A stretch of DNA of 64,000 nt, taken from assembly GCF_900142705.1 (NCBI RefSeq), contig NZ_FRBV01000001.1:62001-126000 (forward strand), read 5' to 3'. Source of the DNA: Nitrosospira sp. Nsp11 (GTDB lineage Bacteria > Pseudomonadota > Gammaproteobacteria > Burkholderiales > Nitrosomonadaceae). The translations under genes were made by a program, and so were the position numbers. Positions within the stretch are counted from its first letter, which is position 1; each line of letters begins with the position of its first letter. This document shows, piece by piece, positions 39,282 through 49,599 of the stretch. Below the pieces are notes generated by a model, which ran no database searches, was not told where the DNA came from, and saw only the letters and a list, made by a program, of their open reading frames with translations.

Positions 39282-39298
39282 GATTTTACTACTTTAAC

Positions 39299-39375
39299 TG
39301 GCGCGCCCGGCAGGATTCGAACCCACGACCCCTTGGTTCGTAGCCAAGTACTCTATCCAACTGAGCTACGGGCGC
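39299..39375 (-). tRNA. tRNA-Arg (ACG), probable prophage attachment site
   Basis: A complete 77-nt cloverleaf on the minus strand: acceptor GCGCCCG paired with CGGGCGC, discriminator G, encoded CCA. The D arm contains AGCTCAACTGGATAGAG. The anticodon loop CTACGAA gives anticodon ACG, and the T arm is GTGGGTTCGAATCC. Its 3' end faces the integrase gene, which suggests that the phage integrates in the tRNA 3' half and restores it. Confidence 0.97.
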
Positions 39376-39706
39376 TGAAGCTGGTCATTTGCGCGGAAGG
39401 TTGGCGATTTGCGTTGCCATATTTCCGCGTGAATTAATTTATTATACCAGAGGGGCATACCACCAGGTCAAAGCAATTTTCTTGCTAACTCCGAGCACGA
39501 CGCACGCCGATCGGTCCCGGGCGAGTCCTTGAAACGCTCCAGCCCATGCCAAATACAACAACAATCAAGCGGAGCCGATAACAAATACACCAGTAATCTC
39601 CTTTAACGGTATGTTTTGCCTGATCACGCTCGTGCTAAAGTAGCGGAACGGGGACGCTGCCTGCCCCCGAGGTTTTTGAACTGCCACGAATAAAAGGAAT
39701 ATCTTT
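39376..39706. other. Intergenic, holds tRNA-Arg promoter
   Basis: No gene is seen. On the minus strand an extended -10 (TG-G-TATAAT, hexamer at 39446-39441) with TTGACC at 39471-39466 lies about 65 bp before the tRNA-Arg, a plausible promoter with a long 19-base spacer. The right part leads to the DsrE-like gene; an AAGGAA ribosome site is at its end. Confidence 0.55.
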
Positions 39707-40063
39707 ATGCAATTCATCATCTCTGGAACTCACGGAACCGACGACCCGACAATGGCAACCCTGCCTTTCATGGCCGCGAAAGCCGCACAGGAGCAAGGGC
39801 ATGATGTCATTTTATTTCTATGGAATGAGGCCGTGACGCTTGCGCGCCCCGGGATCGGCGACCATATAACGGGTGTAAATTTGCCGCCATTAAAAGATAT
39901 TTTAATTGCTATACAAATGGCAGGCATCCCCATCTGGGTGTGCGGCGCTTGCGCCGTTGCGCGAAAGATCGGCGCGCCCGATCTTGTATCAGGCGCGCAA
40001 ATCAAAACCATGGGAGACTATATCCAGGCCGTAGCCGAGCGTGATAAGTGCGTCGCTTTCTGA
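39707..40063 (+). CDS. DsrE-like family protein
   Basis: A 118-residue protein with the DsrE/F fold pattern: FIISGTHGTDDPTMATLPFMAAKAAQEQGHDVILFL (quoted in two parts), then GVNLPPLKDILIAIQMAGIPIWVCGACAVARKIG. The two cysteines in CGAC could carry persulfide as in sulfur-relay proteins. It stands alone, with no dsr/tus genes nearby, so the precise role is unknown. It is preceded by AAGGAATATCTTT. Confidence 0.8.
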   Translation: MQFIISGTHGTDDPTMATLPFMAAKAAQEQGHDVILFLWNEAVTLARPGIGDHITGVNLPPLKDILIAIQMAGIPIWVCGACAVARKIGAPDLVSGAQIKTMGDYIQAVAERDKCVAF

Positions 40064-40115
40064 TGTTCTTTCTGATGTTGTACGCCAGCCGGCAATGCAA
40101 CTCATCCTGGCAAAA

Positions 40116-41126
40116 CTAAGATTCAGGAATGAGTACCGCCGCACCGATTAGCTTTCCTTCACGCAGCCTCGTTAATGCTGTATTCGCCTGGCTAAGCGGC
40201 AATGATTCCGTAGTTACCCTGATTGGTACTTTTGGCGCCAGCGCCAGGAATTCTTCGGCATCTCGACGGGTAAGATTGGCGACCGAGACCAGACGTTTTT
40301 CACGCCATAGAATATCGTAGGGAAAACTGGGGATGTCGCTCATATGGATACCCCCACATACGACAATTCCCCCCGGACGAACCGCTCGCAATGCGGCAGG
40401 CACCAACGCCCCTGCCGGTGCAAAAATGATAGCCGCATCGAGTTCCTCGGGTGGGGCCATGTCCGAATCACCTGTCCATGCGGCACCCATCCTCCCGGCG
40501 AAATCCTGGGCCACGGTATCCCCGGGACGCGTGAATGCAAATAATTTCCGTCGCTGATGAACCAGAATCTGGGCCACGATATGAGCAGCGGCGCCAAATC
40601 CATAAATTGCGACCCGTTCCGCATCTTCAGTCATCTTGAGCGCGCGGTAGCCGATCAACCCGGCACATAACAGAGGCGCCGCCTCGACGTCGCTATATGT
40701 AGCCGGTATGCGAAAACAATAACGCGCATCGGCGACAGTGTACTCGGCGTACCCGCCATCGATCTGATAACCCGTGAACTTGGCGGTAGTACATAAATTT
40801 TCCTGCCCGCTGCGGCAGTACCGGCAATGGCCGCAGGTCCATCCAAGCCAGGGAATGCCGATCCGCTCACCAATGGAAAAATTACGGACATTTGCTCCGT
40901 AGGCCACCACTCGACCGATAATTTCATGACCAGGAATAATAGGTAATTTTGGATCGGGCAATTCGCCGTCAACCACATGCAAATCGGTACGGCAAACAGC
41001 GCAGGCTGCAATCTTGACAAGAAGCTCATCAGGGCCTGGTTGTGGACGAAGCAAGCAGCGCATTTGAACCGCTTGACCTGGCCCTTCCAGAACCATTGCA
41101 TGCATGGAATCGTTTAGCGCAGACAT
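40116..41126 (-). CDS. Zinc-dependent alcohol dehydrogenase
   Basis: The ATG at 41126 is chosen; an upstream TTG and a second ATG at 41105 are alternatives. The 336-residue protein has the catalytic zinc ligands in CAVCRTDLHV and GHEIIG, the structural zinc set CGHCRYCRSGQENLC, and a YGFGAAAH nucleotide-binding turn. Substrate is unknown. It follows galK closely and may act in the same sugar/aldehyde operon. The nearest relatives I recall are AdhA-like medium-chain dehydrogenases. Confidence 0.88.
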   Translation of the reverse strand: MSALNDSMHAMVLEGPGQAVQMRCLLRPQPGPDELLVKIAACAVCRTDLHVVDGELPDPKLPIIPGHEIIGRVVAYGANVRNFSIGERIGIPWLGWTCGHCRYCRSGQENLCTTAKFTGYQIDGGYAEYTVADARYCFRIPATYSDVEAAPLLCAGLIGYRALKMTEDAERVAIYGFGAAAHIVAQILVHQRRKLFAFTRPGDTVAQDFAGRMGAAWTGDSDMAPPEELDAAIIFAPAGALVPAALRAVRPGGIVVCGGIHMSDIPSFPYDILWREKRLVSVANLTRRDAEEFLALAPKVPIRVTTESLPLSQANTALTRLREGKLIGAAVLIPES

Positions 41127-41178
41127 GTCAATATCAACGATCAACTATCAATTGATGAACCCCCGTCGAACCGTCCCA

Positions 41179-42339
41179 TTACCGATCCAACCAAGCCTCT
41201 TCGGTCGGCGGTACAAGCACGCGACCGGTAAAGCCTGCGCTGGAATAGCCTCTCAGCACCGTCTCTGAAATTTCATGCAGTGCTTGCGGCTCACACAAGG
41301 CTACGCACGCGCCCCCAAAACCCGCGCCCGTCAGGCGAGCCCCGTATACATGAGGATGCGCCTGCAATAGCCCTACCAATTGATCCAGTTCGGGTACGGA
41401 GACCTCATAATCGTCGCGAAGGCTGGCATGCGACGCATTCATCAGGATACCGAACTCCATTGCATCATGACAACTGGCAGCCAGCAACACGCGGGCATTT
41501 TCACTGACGACGTGGCGCACCCGGCGGCGCAATGGCTCAGGCAGAATGTCCGCAATCGATATATCGCTGACATCGCGCAGCGCGGCCACGCCAAGCCGCT
41601 TTGCGGCCTCTTCGCATTCCGTGCGGCGCCGGTTGTAGCCGCTCCCGGCAAGGGTACGGGCAATGCCCGAATCGAGTACCAGCACCGCCGACGCTGGCGG
41701 CAACGGAACCAGTCGTCGCTCCAGCGTACGCGTATCGAGAAACAGTGCGCATTGCGTTCCGGCAAGGCTTGACGCCATCTGGTCCATGATGCCGCAACGC
41801 ACGCCCGCATATTCGATTTCCGCCCGCTGCGCGAGTTGCGCCAGGCGCACGTCGTCCAGCGACTGGCCCGTAAGGGCACGTAAGGCACGTAGCGTGGCAA
41901 CCTCCAGTGCCGCGCTTGACGACAGGCCCACTCCCATGGGCACATTTGACTCGATGTGGATATCCAGTGCTGGCGCAGCGATGCCGGCAGCACGCGCTTC
42001 CATGAGACAGCCATACACATAGGTCGCGAAGTGTTCCGCCGGCAATGCGTCGAGCTTGAAGCGAACCTTGCTGCCGAGTATTTCCGAATGCATTACGTAC
42101 TCGTCCTGATTATTCCGCCGCATGCTGACGCTGGTCTGCTGTTCGATGGCGATCGGCAACACATAGCCGTCGTTATAATCGGTGTGTTCACCTAGCAGGT
42201 TGACGCGGCCTGGCGCTTGCGCCGCTACCTCGGGCGGGCGCCCAAACGCTGCCTCGAAGCCGCCCTTCATACTTCCAGGAGTGTTTCGAGCCATGCCATG
42301 AAACGCATGAGCATCCCGCCGCCCGGGAAAAGCGTTCAT
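41179..42339 (-). CDS. galK: Galactokinase
   Basis: A 386-residue GHMP kinase that phosphorylates galactose at C1. Signatures are [21 protein letters not shown] (sugar-binding, quoted in part), [15 protein letters not shown] (ATP loop) and a C-terminal [13 protein letters not shown]. Its ATG overlaps the galT stop as ATGA. The pathway enzymes GalE and GalM are not in this window. Confidence 0.95.
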   Translation of the reverse strand: MNAFPGRRDAHAFHGMARNTPGSMKGGFEAAFGRPPEVAAQAPGRVNLLGEHTDYNDGYVLPIAIEQQTSVSMRRNNQDEYVMHSEILGSKVRFKLDALPAEHFATYVYGCLMEARAAGIAAPALDIHIESNVPMGVGLSSSAALEVATLRALRALTGQSLDDVRLAQLAQRAEIEYAGVRCGIMDQMASSLAGTQCALFLDTRTLERRLVPLPPASAVLVLDSGIARTLAGSGYNRRRTECEEAAKRLGVAALRDVSDISIADILPEPLRRRVRHVVSENARVLLAASCHDAMEFGILMNASHASLRDDYEVSVPELDQLVGLLQAHPHVYGARLTGAGFGGACVALCEPQALHEISETVLRGYSSAGFTGRVLVPPTEEAWLDR

Positions 42340-43421
42340 TCGAGAGTCACCTCGATTTGCTGAAGCTCGCGCGCCTTCTCTTCCGGCAACGCGTCCATCG
42401 CAAAAAAACCCGCTGCAATTTCAGTTCCCGCCAAGTATTTTATCCGGTCCCAGGTGCGATAAGGCGGATAGAACTCTGCGTGCAAATGCGATTCAGGATG
42501 CGCTTCGCCATCAGTCGGCGCCTGGTACCAGGCCATCAGGTATGGAAAAGGCCTTTGCCACAATCCATCGTACTTCAGCAGCACGGTCTTCAGCGCCCGC
42601 GCCAGATCAGCACGCTGCTCGCCCGTGAGCTGAATGAAGTTCTCGACCGGCTCGATCGGGGCGACCCACACCTCATAGGGGTATCGTGCGCATACCGGAA
42701 CGAACGCCACCGCATGGTCGCCTTCATAAAGCATGCGCACCCTCGCGCTTCGCTCCGCGGTGATGAGATTTTGCAGTATCCCGCTACCTTTGTCTGCATG
42801 GTACCGTTGTGCCTCCTGCTGCATCCCCGCCGGCACTGGCGGCACGACCGGGTAGGCGTAAATCTGGCCATGCGGGTGGTGCAAGGTCACGCCAACTTCC
42901 GCACCCCGATTCTCAAACGGCAGCACATAGGCAATATCGCCCCGCTGGGCCAGCCTGGCTGTGCGCTCTCCCCACACTTGCATCAGCAATTCGATGTGCG
43001 CAAGCGGCAGCACGCCCAATGACGCGCCCGCATTCTGCGTGAACACCACCACTTCGCAATGCCCAACCGCCCGCGCGGTCGGCACGATCAACGAGGGCGG
43101 CTCTGCGCTGGGGCCGCCGAGGGAGGGAAAGCGATTATCGAACACTGCCACATCCCAGTCTCCTGCCGGCACCTCGGTCGGGTGCGCAGGATCGATGGTC
43201 ACGCCCAACGGATTGTATTCAGGGGGAGGCAGAAAGGTGCGTCCTTGCCGATACGCAGCGTAAGTCACCCACTCACCGCGCAGCGGATGCCACCGCAGAT
43301 GCGGGCTCGCGTTCAGCGGTTCCACAAATGGGCTCGGCGCGGCAGTCTGCGAATCAAACGGCCGACGTCCATAAAGCGTCATTTTACGACCGTCCGGCTT
43401 GGTAAGATCAAGCGAATACAT
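42336..43421 (-). CDS. galT: Galactose-1-phosphate uridylyltransferase
   Basis: The ATG at 43421 shares one base with the upstream glycosidase stop (TGATG). The 361-residue enzyme has the active-site [11 protein letters not shown], where the second His of HPH forms the uridylyl intermediate, and metal-binding histidines near the C-terminus ([11 protein letters not shown]). It exchanges UDP between glucose-1-P and galactose-1-P, directly before galactokinase in the operon. Confidence 0.93.
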   Translation of the reverse strand: MYSLDLTKPDGRKMTLYGRRPFDSQTAAPSPFVEPLNASPHLRWHPLRGEWVTYAAYRQGRTFLPPPEYNPLGVTIDPAHPTEVPAGDWDVAVFDNRFPSLGGPSAEPPSLIVPTARAVGHCEVVVFTQNAGASLGVLPLAHIELLMQVWGERTARLAQRGDIAYVLPFENRGAEVGVTLHHPHGQIYAYPVVPPVPAGMQQEAQRYHADKGSGILQNLITAERSARVRMLYEGDHAVAFVPVCARYPYEVWVAPIEPVENFIQLTGEQRADLARALKTVLLKYDGLWQRPFPYLMAWYQAPTDGEAHPESHLHAEFYPPYRTWDRIKYLAGTEIAAGFFAMDALPEEKARELQQIEVTLE

Positions 43422-45202
43422 CAGACGCCTCCGGGTATGTGGGTACGCGAAATGCATGTCACCTTCGCGATTTCCTCAAGGGGAATCTTGGGCGTGCGGT
43501 CTGCGCAGAGCAATCCATTCGCTTCCTGAAAGGTATCGGCAAACTGGGTGTAGCAAAAACCGCTGAAGAGCGCGGTATGAATCACCGCATCCATCAGCTC
43601 GGCATACATTCGCGCAAATTCGTTTTCGTCTTTGGCCGCAGTGTAGCCCCAGGTGTGCTTCACGTCCGGCTGCGTGCACTTGGCAAAAGCGATGCCCCCG
43701 AATTCGGTCAGCATGATCGGCTGGCCTCGATGCGGATAGCCGTCGAGCGTAAGAATCCGCCCACCCGGCCGCCGCCGGTCGAACAGCTGATCGGGCTGAA
43801 TACCGGCACCATAACGCTGGCTCAGGTGTTCGATGTTGGCATCGTAATCGTGAATGCCGATAATGTCGGTCGCGCTGCTTTCCCATCCGTCATTACCGAT
43901 TACCGGACGGGTGGCGTCCAGTGTTTTCGTGAGGTGATACAGCGCTTGGACCGCGTGCCGCTGCTTCCCGACGGAAGCAAGTTCGGGCACGCCCCAAGAT
44001 TCATTGAAAGGCACCCAGACAATCACGCAGGGATGGCTGTAGTCACGCTCGATGACCTCTCCCCATTCGCGAACTGTCCGCTTGATGGCGCTGCGCGTGA
44101 AACGATAAGCAGACGGCATTTCCTCCCAAACCATGAGTCCCAGCGTATCTGCCCAGTAAAGATAGCGCGGGTCCTCAACCTTCTGGTGCTTGCGAACACC
44201 ATTGAAGCCCATGGCTTTCGCTAGCTCCACATCCCGGCGTAACGCCTCGTCGCCGGGCGCCGTGAGCAAGGTGTCGGGCCAATAGCCCTGGTCAAGCACG
44301 AGCCGCAGCATGTAGGGGCGCCCGTTGAGCATGAAGCGGTCACGCAAAATATGCACAGAGCGCATGGCGGTGTACGAAGCAAATTGGTCCACCACCTCTT
44401 CGCCATGCATGAGCCGCACCGTGGCATCGATCAACGTAGGCCGCTCCGGGCTCCACAGCAGTTCGTTGCGAAAATCGTCGATACCCGGATCGGACAGTAC
44501 AATAAGTCGGTCAACCTGCCCGTCCACCACCTGGTAGCGGTCATGTGCGAGCGACTGCTCGCCATGGCGCAGGCAGACATCGACGGTGAGATCGTCGGTT
44601 GATTCGCCTATGACACGCGCTTCAAAACCAATGGCATAGTGCGGCACCTCGGGAGTCCAGCGGATTTTTTCAATGTAATTGTCCGCTACCCGCTCGAACC
44701 AGACGGTCTGCCAGATTCCGGTCGTGCGCGGGTACCAGATGGAGTGGGGTTCGAGTTGCCAGTCCTGCTTGCCGCGCGGCTTGGCAAGTTCATGCGGGTC
44801 GTCTTCCACATGTACGGTGACCGTCTGGTTGCCGGAGGGATGAAGCATGTCGGTGATATCGGCCCAGAATGGAGTATGGCCGCCCTCGTGGGTGATAGCC
44901 AGACAACCGTTAATCCATACCCGGGCGTTGTAGTCCACCGCGCCAAAGCGCAGGATAACTCGCCCGGTAGAGCGTGGGCAGTCGAAGTCCCGCTCATACC
45001 AGCAAAATGAGTGAAAGCCGCGATCACCGATACCGCTTGCTTCCGATTCGGGCGGGAAAGGTACCGTGATCTCCAGAGGCCAGGACTTGATTTGAGACGG
45101 CAGCGCAAATTCGCCCGCGTCATCAAAACAAAAACGCCACTTGCCGTTGAGAGAAGTCCAGTTCGAGCGCTGCATCTGCGGGCGGGGATAGGCGAATTCC
45201 AA
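43421..45202 (-). CDS. Glycoside hydrolase family 2 (beta-galactosidase-like)
   Basis: I place the start at a TTG at 45202, because it is preceded at six bases by a perfect AGGAGG; no ATG fits as well. The 593-residue protein has the three GH2 parts: a jelly-roll sugar-binding domain (SLNGKWRFCFDDAGEF onward), an immunoglobulin-like domain and the TIM barrel. The acid/base glutamate is in VPFNESWG, and the nucleophile is in MLTEFGGIAF. With galT and galK following directly, a beta-galactosidase role is likely. Beta-glucuronidase or mannosidase specificity cannot be excluded. Confidence 0.85.
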   Translation of the reverse strand: MEFAYPRPQMQRSNWTSLNGKWRFCFDDAGEFALPSQIKSWPLEITVPFPPESEASGIGDRGFHSFCWYERDFDCPRSTGRVILRFGAVDYNARVWINGCLAITHEGGHTPFWADITDMLHPSGNQTVTVHVEDDPHELAKPRGKQDWQLEPHSIWYPRTTGIWQTVWFERVADNYIEKIRWTPEVPHYAIGFEARVIGESTDDLTVDVCLRHGEQSLAHDRYQVVDGQVDRLIVLSDPGIDDFRNELLWSPERPTLIDATVRLMHGEEVVDQFASYTAMRSVHILRDRFMLNGRPYMLRLVLDQGYWPDTLLTAPGDEALRRDVELAKAMGFNGVRKHQKVEDPRYLYWADTLGLMVWEEMPSAYRFTRSAIKRTVREWGEVIERDYSHPCVIVWVPFNESWGVPELASVGKQRHAVQALYHLTKTLDATRPVIGNDGWESSATDIIGIHDYDANIEHLSQRYGAGIQPDQLFDRRRPGGRILTLDGYPHRGQPIMLTEFGGIAFAKCTQPDVKHTWGYTAAKDENEFARMYAELMDAVIHTALFSGFCYTQFADTFQEANGLLCADRTPKIPLEEIAKVTCISRTHIPGGV

Positions 45203-45771
45203 GGCATTCCTCCTGCTGCTGGCATCGCGAGTACAGTTATTTCTTGAAAACCGACGGCGGCCCAAATTGCACCGTCTATGTTTAATGTTGCTTCGAAGGC
45301 GCTATGGGTGTCTGGTCACACGACCGCAAATGATATCGGTTTCACAAGTTATCAAATAGCGGAGGTTTCTTTCTAATTTTACCGTCGCAGGAAGAGAATT
45401 GAAAATTCGTGCTGCCCAGCTTTCCAATATTTATTATTGGTGCAAATCCCGGATTGCCCCACATCATTTAGACCCTACATGTAGCAGAGCGACGATAACA
45501 ACAGGGCGTCAAATTTCAGATTAGCAGCAAAAAAGATGGTTAACAAGAATAAAGCCGGTACTACTGCGGCGATTGAGTTTTATGTACAGGAGAGGCGACG
45601 ATCCAACTCATGGGCAATCACCCGAAAAAATGTAGGCGGGTAGTCGTTGCTGTCAGAAGAAGTGTTAATACTGAGCGGGGCATACGCGGGTTGTATGCTT
45701 GGATTATGCGCTTGGGTTGGCGCTGGCCTGCCGTACAACGCACTGCTCATCCGCTGACATCTTACCGATAT
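45203..45771. other. Intergenic, no gene seen
   Basis: I find no supported gene here. The segment includes the upstream region of the gal operon (right to left), but no clear promoter hexamers. The low-complexity sequence around 45.4-45.6 kb may be remnant DNA, as the neighbouring hsdR fragment is decayed. Confidence 0.5.
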
Positions 45772-46044
45772 TTACTGCACCGCATAAGCTTCGGTTTGGG
45801 ATTCATGGGCAGTAAGCCGCTGCGCCTCTTCCGGGCGCTTCGCCTCGATTACGCCCACCGCTTTCTTGTCCATCAACAGCACATAGTCTGCGGGGCCGAT
45901 ATCCGTCTGGTATTCGCGCACCGCCTGACCGGCGCCGGCGTTCAGGTCGATTCTCCTGGCTGACTGAACCATCCAACCCGCCTGCGAGAGCAGCGCATCA
46001 ATGTTGTCGCGGGCTTTTTGTTCGAGACTCTGGTTTTCAGTCAT
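45772..46044 (-). pseudogene. N-terminal fragment of type I restriction HsdR
   Basis: A 90-residue frame starts MTENQSLEQKARDNIDALLSQAGW and continues with REYQTDIGPADYVLLMDKKAVGVIEAKRPEE. This matches the N-terminal nuclease part of type I restriction R subunits, including the E-A-K motif. The frame stops at codon 91, whereas HsdR has about a thousand residues. No HsdM or HsdS remains nearby. It is a relic of a lost restriction system. Confidence 0.85.
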
Positions 46045-46315
46045 CGCTACTGCATATCACGCCATCTGAAAGCACGTTAGATAATAAAACCAGAGGGCGG
46101 AGGGTAGCAGATGAGCGCTCGCGGCAAACGAAGCAAATTGGATTGGGCGTTTTCCACCTAAGTCGGTGTATGTCTCAAGTGAGCGAAGTGAAAGTTTTGG
46201 CTACCGGCAGCCTCAACGGTAGTGGTGATTACGCTCAGTCTAGCGCCCTCGCCCGCTAGTATCAGCAACCGGAGAAGCTCTGGCAAACCGTAAAAATTGA
46301 GCGCATGCCTATAAC

Positions 46316-46408
46316 TGGCGGAGAGAGAGGGATTCGAACCCTCGATAAGCTTTTTGAGCCTATACTCCCTTAGCAGGGGAGCGCCTTCGACCACTCGGCC
46401 ATCTCTCC
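46316..46408 (-). tRNA. tRNA-Ser (GCU)
   Basis: A 93-nt class II tRNA on the minus strand. Acceptor GGAGAGA pairs with TCTCTCC, discriminator G, encoded CCA. The anticodon loop CTGCTAA gives anticodon GCT (GCU). The long variable arm (GTATAGGCTCAAAAAGCTTAT) is typical of tRNA-Ser. Confidence 0.97.
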
Positions 46409-46516
46409 ACAAAGCAAAAACGTAAAGCCATACTAGAATAGCGGTTTACAACTCCACGGTCAAACGCTGGGTCGTGTATTAGATGGTATGAATTGCATAA
46501 CCGGCTGCCTCAGCGG

Positions 46517-47746
46517 TCATGGCGCCTGATCCAGTTCAAATACCTTATGCAGCACGCGTACGGCGAGTTCCATGTATTTCTCATCCACCACCACCGAGAT
46601 TTTTATTTCAGAGGTGGAAATCATCTGGATATTGATTCCTTCTTCCGCCAGGGCTCGAAACATTCTGCTTGCGATACCCACATGCGAGCGCATTCCGACA
46701 CCCACAGCCGATACCTTGGCTATTCTTTCGCCGCCGATGACGCCACGCGCGCCGATATGGGCCTGAACCTGGTTCTTCAGGATATCCATGGTCCTGGCGA
46801 ATTCATTACGGTTTATCGTAAATGAAAAATCCGTCATGCCATCGTGGCCGACGTTCTGGATAATCATATCCACATCGATATTGGCATCCGCGACCGGGCC
46901 GAGAATCTGATAAGCGATACCGGGGCGATCCGGCACACCCAGCACGGTAATCTTGGCTTCATCCCGATTAAATGCGATACCGGAAATAATCGCATGCTCC
47001 ATGTTCTTTTCTTCCTCGAGGGTAATCAGTGTGCCCTCCCCTTCTTCCTCGAAGCTGGACAACACCCGTAAATTAACTTTGTATTTGCCTGCAAATTCGA
47101 CAGCACGAATTTGCAATACCTTCGAACCCAGACTCGCCATCTCGAGCATTTCTTCGAAAGTAATGGTCTTGAGCCTGCGAGCTTCGGGCACGATGCGTGG
47201 GTCGGTGGTATAAACGCCATCCACATCGGTATAAATCTGGCATTCAGCGGCCTCAAGTGCTGCCGCTAATGCAACCGCCGTCGTATCGGACCCGCCGCGA
47301 CCCAACGTCGTGATACTGCCGGCTTCATCCACTCCCTGAAACCCGGCCACCGCCACCACATACCCTGCATCGAGATCCCTGCGTATTTTATCCTCATCAA
47401 TTTTCAATATCCGCGCTTTAGTGTGGGCGTTGTCGGTAAGTATTCTCACCTGGGTCCCGGTATAGCTCTTCGCTTTGATACCCAGATCCATCAGCGCCAT
47501 CGATAACAGCGCGACAGAAACCTGCTCTCCGGTCGAAACCATGACATCCAGTTCACGCGGATCTGGATGCGACTGGAACTCCCTGGCTAAAGCAATAAGG
47601 CGATTGGTTTCCCCGCTCATTGCGGAAACCACCACCACAACCTGGTGACCACGGGATTGAAACTTCGCTATACGTCGCGCGACGTTCTTGATGCGCTCAG
47701 TGCTGCCGACCGATGTACCGCCGTATTTTTGAATAATAAGTGTCAC
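46517..47746 (-). CDS. lysC: Aspartate kinase
   Basis: A 409-residue aspartokinase for the first step of lysine, threonine and methionine synthesis. It has KYGGTSVGS at the start (substrate/ATP), a central [18 protein letters not shown] segment and two C-terminal ACT domains from about residue 260, with the [23 protein letters not shown] and ...[16 protein letters not shown] patterns for feedback control. The start is a GTG; no strong ribosome site. It stands alone. Confidence 0.95.
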   Translation of the reverse strand: MTLIIQKYGGTSVGSTERIKNVARRIAKFQSRGHQVVVVVSAMSGETNRLIALAREFQSHPDPRELDVMVSTGEQVSVALLSMALMDLGIKAKSYTGTQVRILTDNAHTKARILKIDEDKIRRDLDAGYVVAVAGFQGVDEAGSITTLGRGGSDTTAVALAAALEAAECQIYTDVDGVYTTDPRIVPEARRLKTITFEEMLEMASLGSKVLQIRAVEFAGKYKVNLRVLSSFEEEGEGTLITLEEEKNMEHAIISGIAFNRDEAKITVLGVPDRPGIAYQILGPVADANIDVDMIIQNVGHDGMTDFSFTINRNEFARTMDILKNQVQAHIGARGVIGGERIAKVSAVGVGMRSHVGIASRMFRALAEEGINIQMISTSEIKISVVVDEKYMELAVRVLHKVFELDQAP

Positions 47747-48341
47747 GATTACCCGGCTTCCATGTTGGGAATAACGAACCCTGCCGCAAGCAAAACCGGA
47801 TTATATGCCGGATCAATTTACAGTCGGTGATGGCAAGAGTTTGCCTCAGAGAATATAGTTTTTTATTTGGTGGATTTTACCTCATTACCGGAAAGAAAAC
47901 TTGTAACTATTCCGAATAGACGAAGTAGGCCCCAATTTCATCCGTTTAGTCGCGGGGCTCATAATGTCATTGCCGTTTACGAGGACACTTCTTTCATCTA
48001 CGCTATGCAAGTAAGTTCGGGATTTGCACCGCTACCTTATGGTGAGCCTGGCAGGGAATTCCCTAATGAAGACAAGGGATTCAACCATTCGCTCCATCGC
48101 ATTCCATTCCTTTCGCACCCCTCATCCTTGCAAAGCGCCATATGCTTGCACCGGAGTTATCCAGCGCTCGCCAAACATGCCAAATGATAAGTACGAAAGC
48201 CGGATAAAGCCTGGCAGAGGAAAAAACTGACACACTTAATACTTGCATAGAATAAAAAAACGAATTAAATTTATGTATGTGCAATAATTCTATAACATAA
48301 CCCCAACAATAACTTTTACCATAACCTGTGAGAGCCGACTC
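47747..48341. other. Intergenic, AT-rich before HTH gene
   Basis: No supported gene. A short open frame on the plus strand (47867-48187) lacks a ribosome site and recognisable sequence and is probably spurious. The final 100 bases are strongly A/T-rich and likely contain the promoter of the small HTH gene at 48342. Confidence 0.5.
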
Positions 48342-48626
48342 ATGAAACTCTTCGAAGAAATATCCAATCCTCGTGAAATCCGCCGCAAATTGGGTCTTAA
48401 CCAGCATGACTTCTGGAGCAAAGTCGGTGTCACTCAAAGTGGGGGCTCCCGTTACGAAAGTGGACGGAATATGCCGCGGCCAGTAAGGGAGCTCGTGCGG
48501 CTCGTACATATGGAGCATATCGATCTCACCAAAATCAAAAAGGATGACCTGGCCGTGGCTGCGTTGCTGAAGAGCCAGAATCCCGATTTGTACAAGAGCC
48601 TGAAAAAAGCGGCCAAAGCAAAGTAA
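48342..48626 (+). CDS. Small helix-turn-helix (XRE-like) regulator
   Basis: A 94-residue protein. Residues 9-45, ISNPREIRRKLGLNQHDFWSKVGVTQSGGSRYESG (quoted in part), are an XRE-type helix-turn-helix, followed by a lysine-rich tail ending KKAAKAK. It is single, not in an operon, behind an A/T-rich upstream region. Target unknown; global regulator or repressor are both possible. Confidence 0.8.
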   Translation: MKLFEEISNPREIRRKLGLNQHDFWSKVGVTQSGGSRYESGRNMPRPVRELVRLVHMEHIDLTKIKKDDLAVAALLKSQNPDLYKSLKKAAKAK

Positions 48627-48722
48627 CGGTCAAGATACCCGTTAAGGTATAGCCATTACAGTCGGATTTGGGTTAATGCCATTGAATATCAATGTGAGAA
48701 TCGGGAAGGCGAGAGTCGGAAT

Positions 48723-49583
48723 TCACGGATTCAGCTTGACGGCGAGTCCGAGGGCGCGGATTTTTGCCGAAAATGACTCGATCCACGCCTGACTGATATT
48801 TGTAAGCCTCGGTGCTTCCGGCTGCAGGGACGGTCGTGCAAGCCCATATAGCAATACCCCTTTGAGCAGCCCTCCTCCTTGCAGGAATTTCTCGATAAAT
48901 GTCAGATAGGCGTCCGATTCCAACTGGGTCGGCGGCAAGCCATCGATTTGAAACAGGCAGGTTTGCAGCCAGGTAGGGCATAAAAATGCAGCCCGCTCCA
49001 GATTTTCACGCACCCGCTTCAGGCTCATACTTGCATTGTTGATGGATCGCCTTCCCTCCCGGGTAGCGCTATCCAGCTTAAACCAGACCTCGCCGTTGAG
49101 CGCCGCCATGCGGCGCAAGCCTGCCTGTACGCCAGGCCGCTCGATCAGGCTGCCATTGGTGATCAACACCAGCTTAAGCTCTTGGGGGAGATCGTAATCG
49201 GCTTTTACGCGTCCAATCAGTTCCACCACCTGTTCAAATTCCCGGGCACTGGTGGGCTCGCCGTTGCCTGAGAATGCAATGTCGTTGATGCGCCGTGCTT
49301 CCGGGGGTACTTGCACCTGCATGAAGTCGCCATGCAGAATTTCATGCAGGAACGTGCGCAATTCCGCCTCGAGCCTGCCCAGATCAATTATCGGAGCCGT
49401 TCCGCGTTTGAGCTCAGGAACCTGGCAATAAATGCAGCGCCAGTTGCATGCATTGTTGGGATTGAGGTTGATGCCTATCGAAACGCCTCCGGCGCGGCGC
49501 GACACTACGGGATAGACGTAAGTCATCCCCGCGACATCGCGGCTGTGGTCCTCGACATGCAATAGTTTAGAAGTTCGCTGCAA
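48723..49583 (-). CDS. Radical SAM enzyme, unknown substrate
   Basis: A roughly 286-residue radical SAM protein with the cluster motif C-x3-C-x2-C in NACNWRCIYCQVPEL, SGNGEPT (GGE-like) and the NGSL loop. The start is uncertain: I take a TTG at 49583, since longer starts would run into the divergent queD start at 49600. The family pattern DHSRDVAGMTYVYPVVSRRAGGVS is near the N-terminus. It is not the typical QueE pattern (C-x14-C-x2-C), so its pairing with queD need not mean queuosine synthesis. Confidence 0.75.
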   Translation of the reverse strand: MQRTSKLLHVEDHSRDVAGMTYVYPVVSRRAGGVSIGINLNPNNACNWRCIYCQVPELKRGTAPIIDLGRLEAELRTFLHEILHGDFMQVQVPPEARRINDIAFSGNGEPTSAREFEQVVELIGRVKADYDLPQELKLVLITNGSLIERPGVQAGLRRMAALNGEVWFKLDSATREGRRSINNASMSLKRVRENLERAAFLCPTWLQTCLFQIDGLPPTQLESDAYLTFIEKFLQGGGLLKGVLLYGLARPSLQPEAPRLTNISQAWIESFSAKIRALGLAVKLNP

Positions 49584-49599
49584 TGTTACAATTCCGATA

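Larger units (their letters stand above)
1..39298. mobile_element. Prophage, HK97-like siphovirus, left end outside window
   Basis: A continuous set of phage modules is present: integration, repressor/Cro control, replication, terminase, portal, protease, capsid, connector, tail, lysis and methylase. The right end is set by the tyrosine integrase, which finishes about 100 bp from an intact tRNA-Arg whose 3' end faces the prophage. I found no second copy of the tRNA 3' segment near the left edge, so the left attachment site lies before position 1. All structural genes appear full length with tight overlaps, so the element looks intact over the visible part. Calling it inducible would be inference. 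Confidence 0.95.

Noticed and set aside
39707..40063. DsrE-like gene as prophage cargo
   Set aside because: It lies beyond the tRNA-Arg attachment site and has host-like upstream sequence, so it is assigned to the chromosome.
47867..48187. 106-codon frame upstream of the small HTH gene
   Set aside because: No ribosome site, no recognisable motif and composition like intergenic DNA; left out for lack of support.
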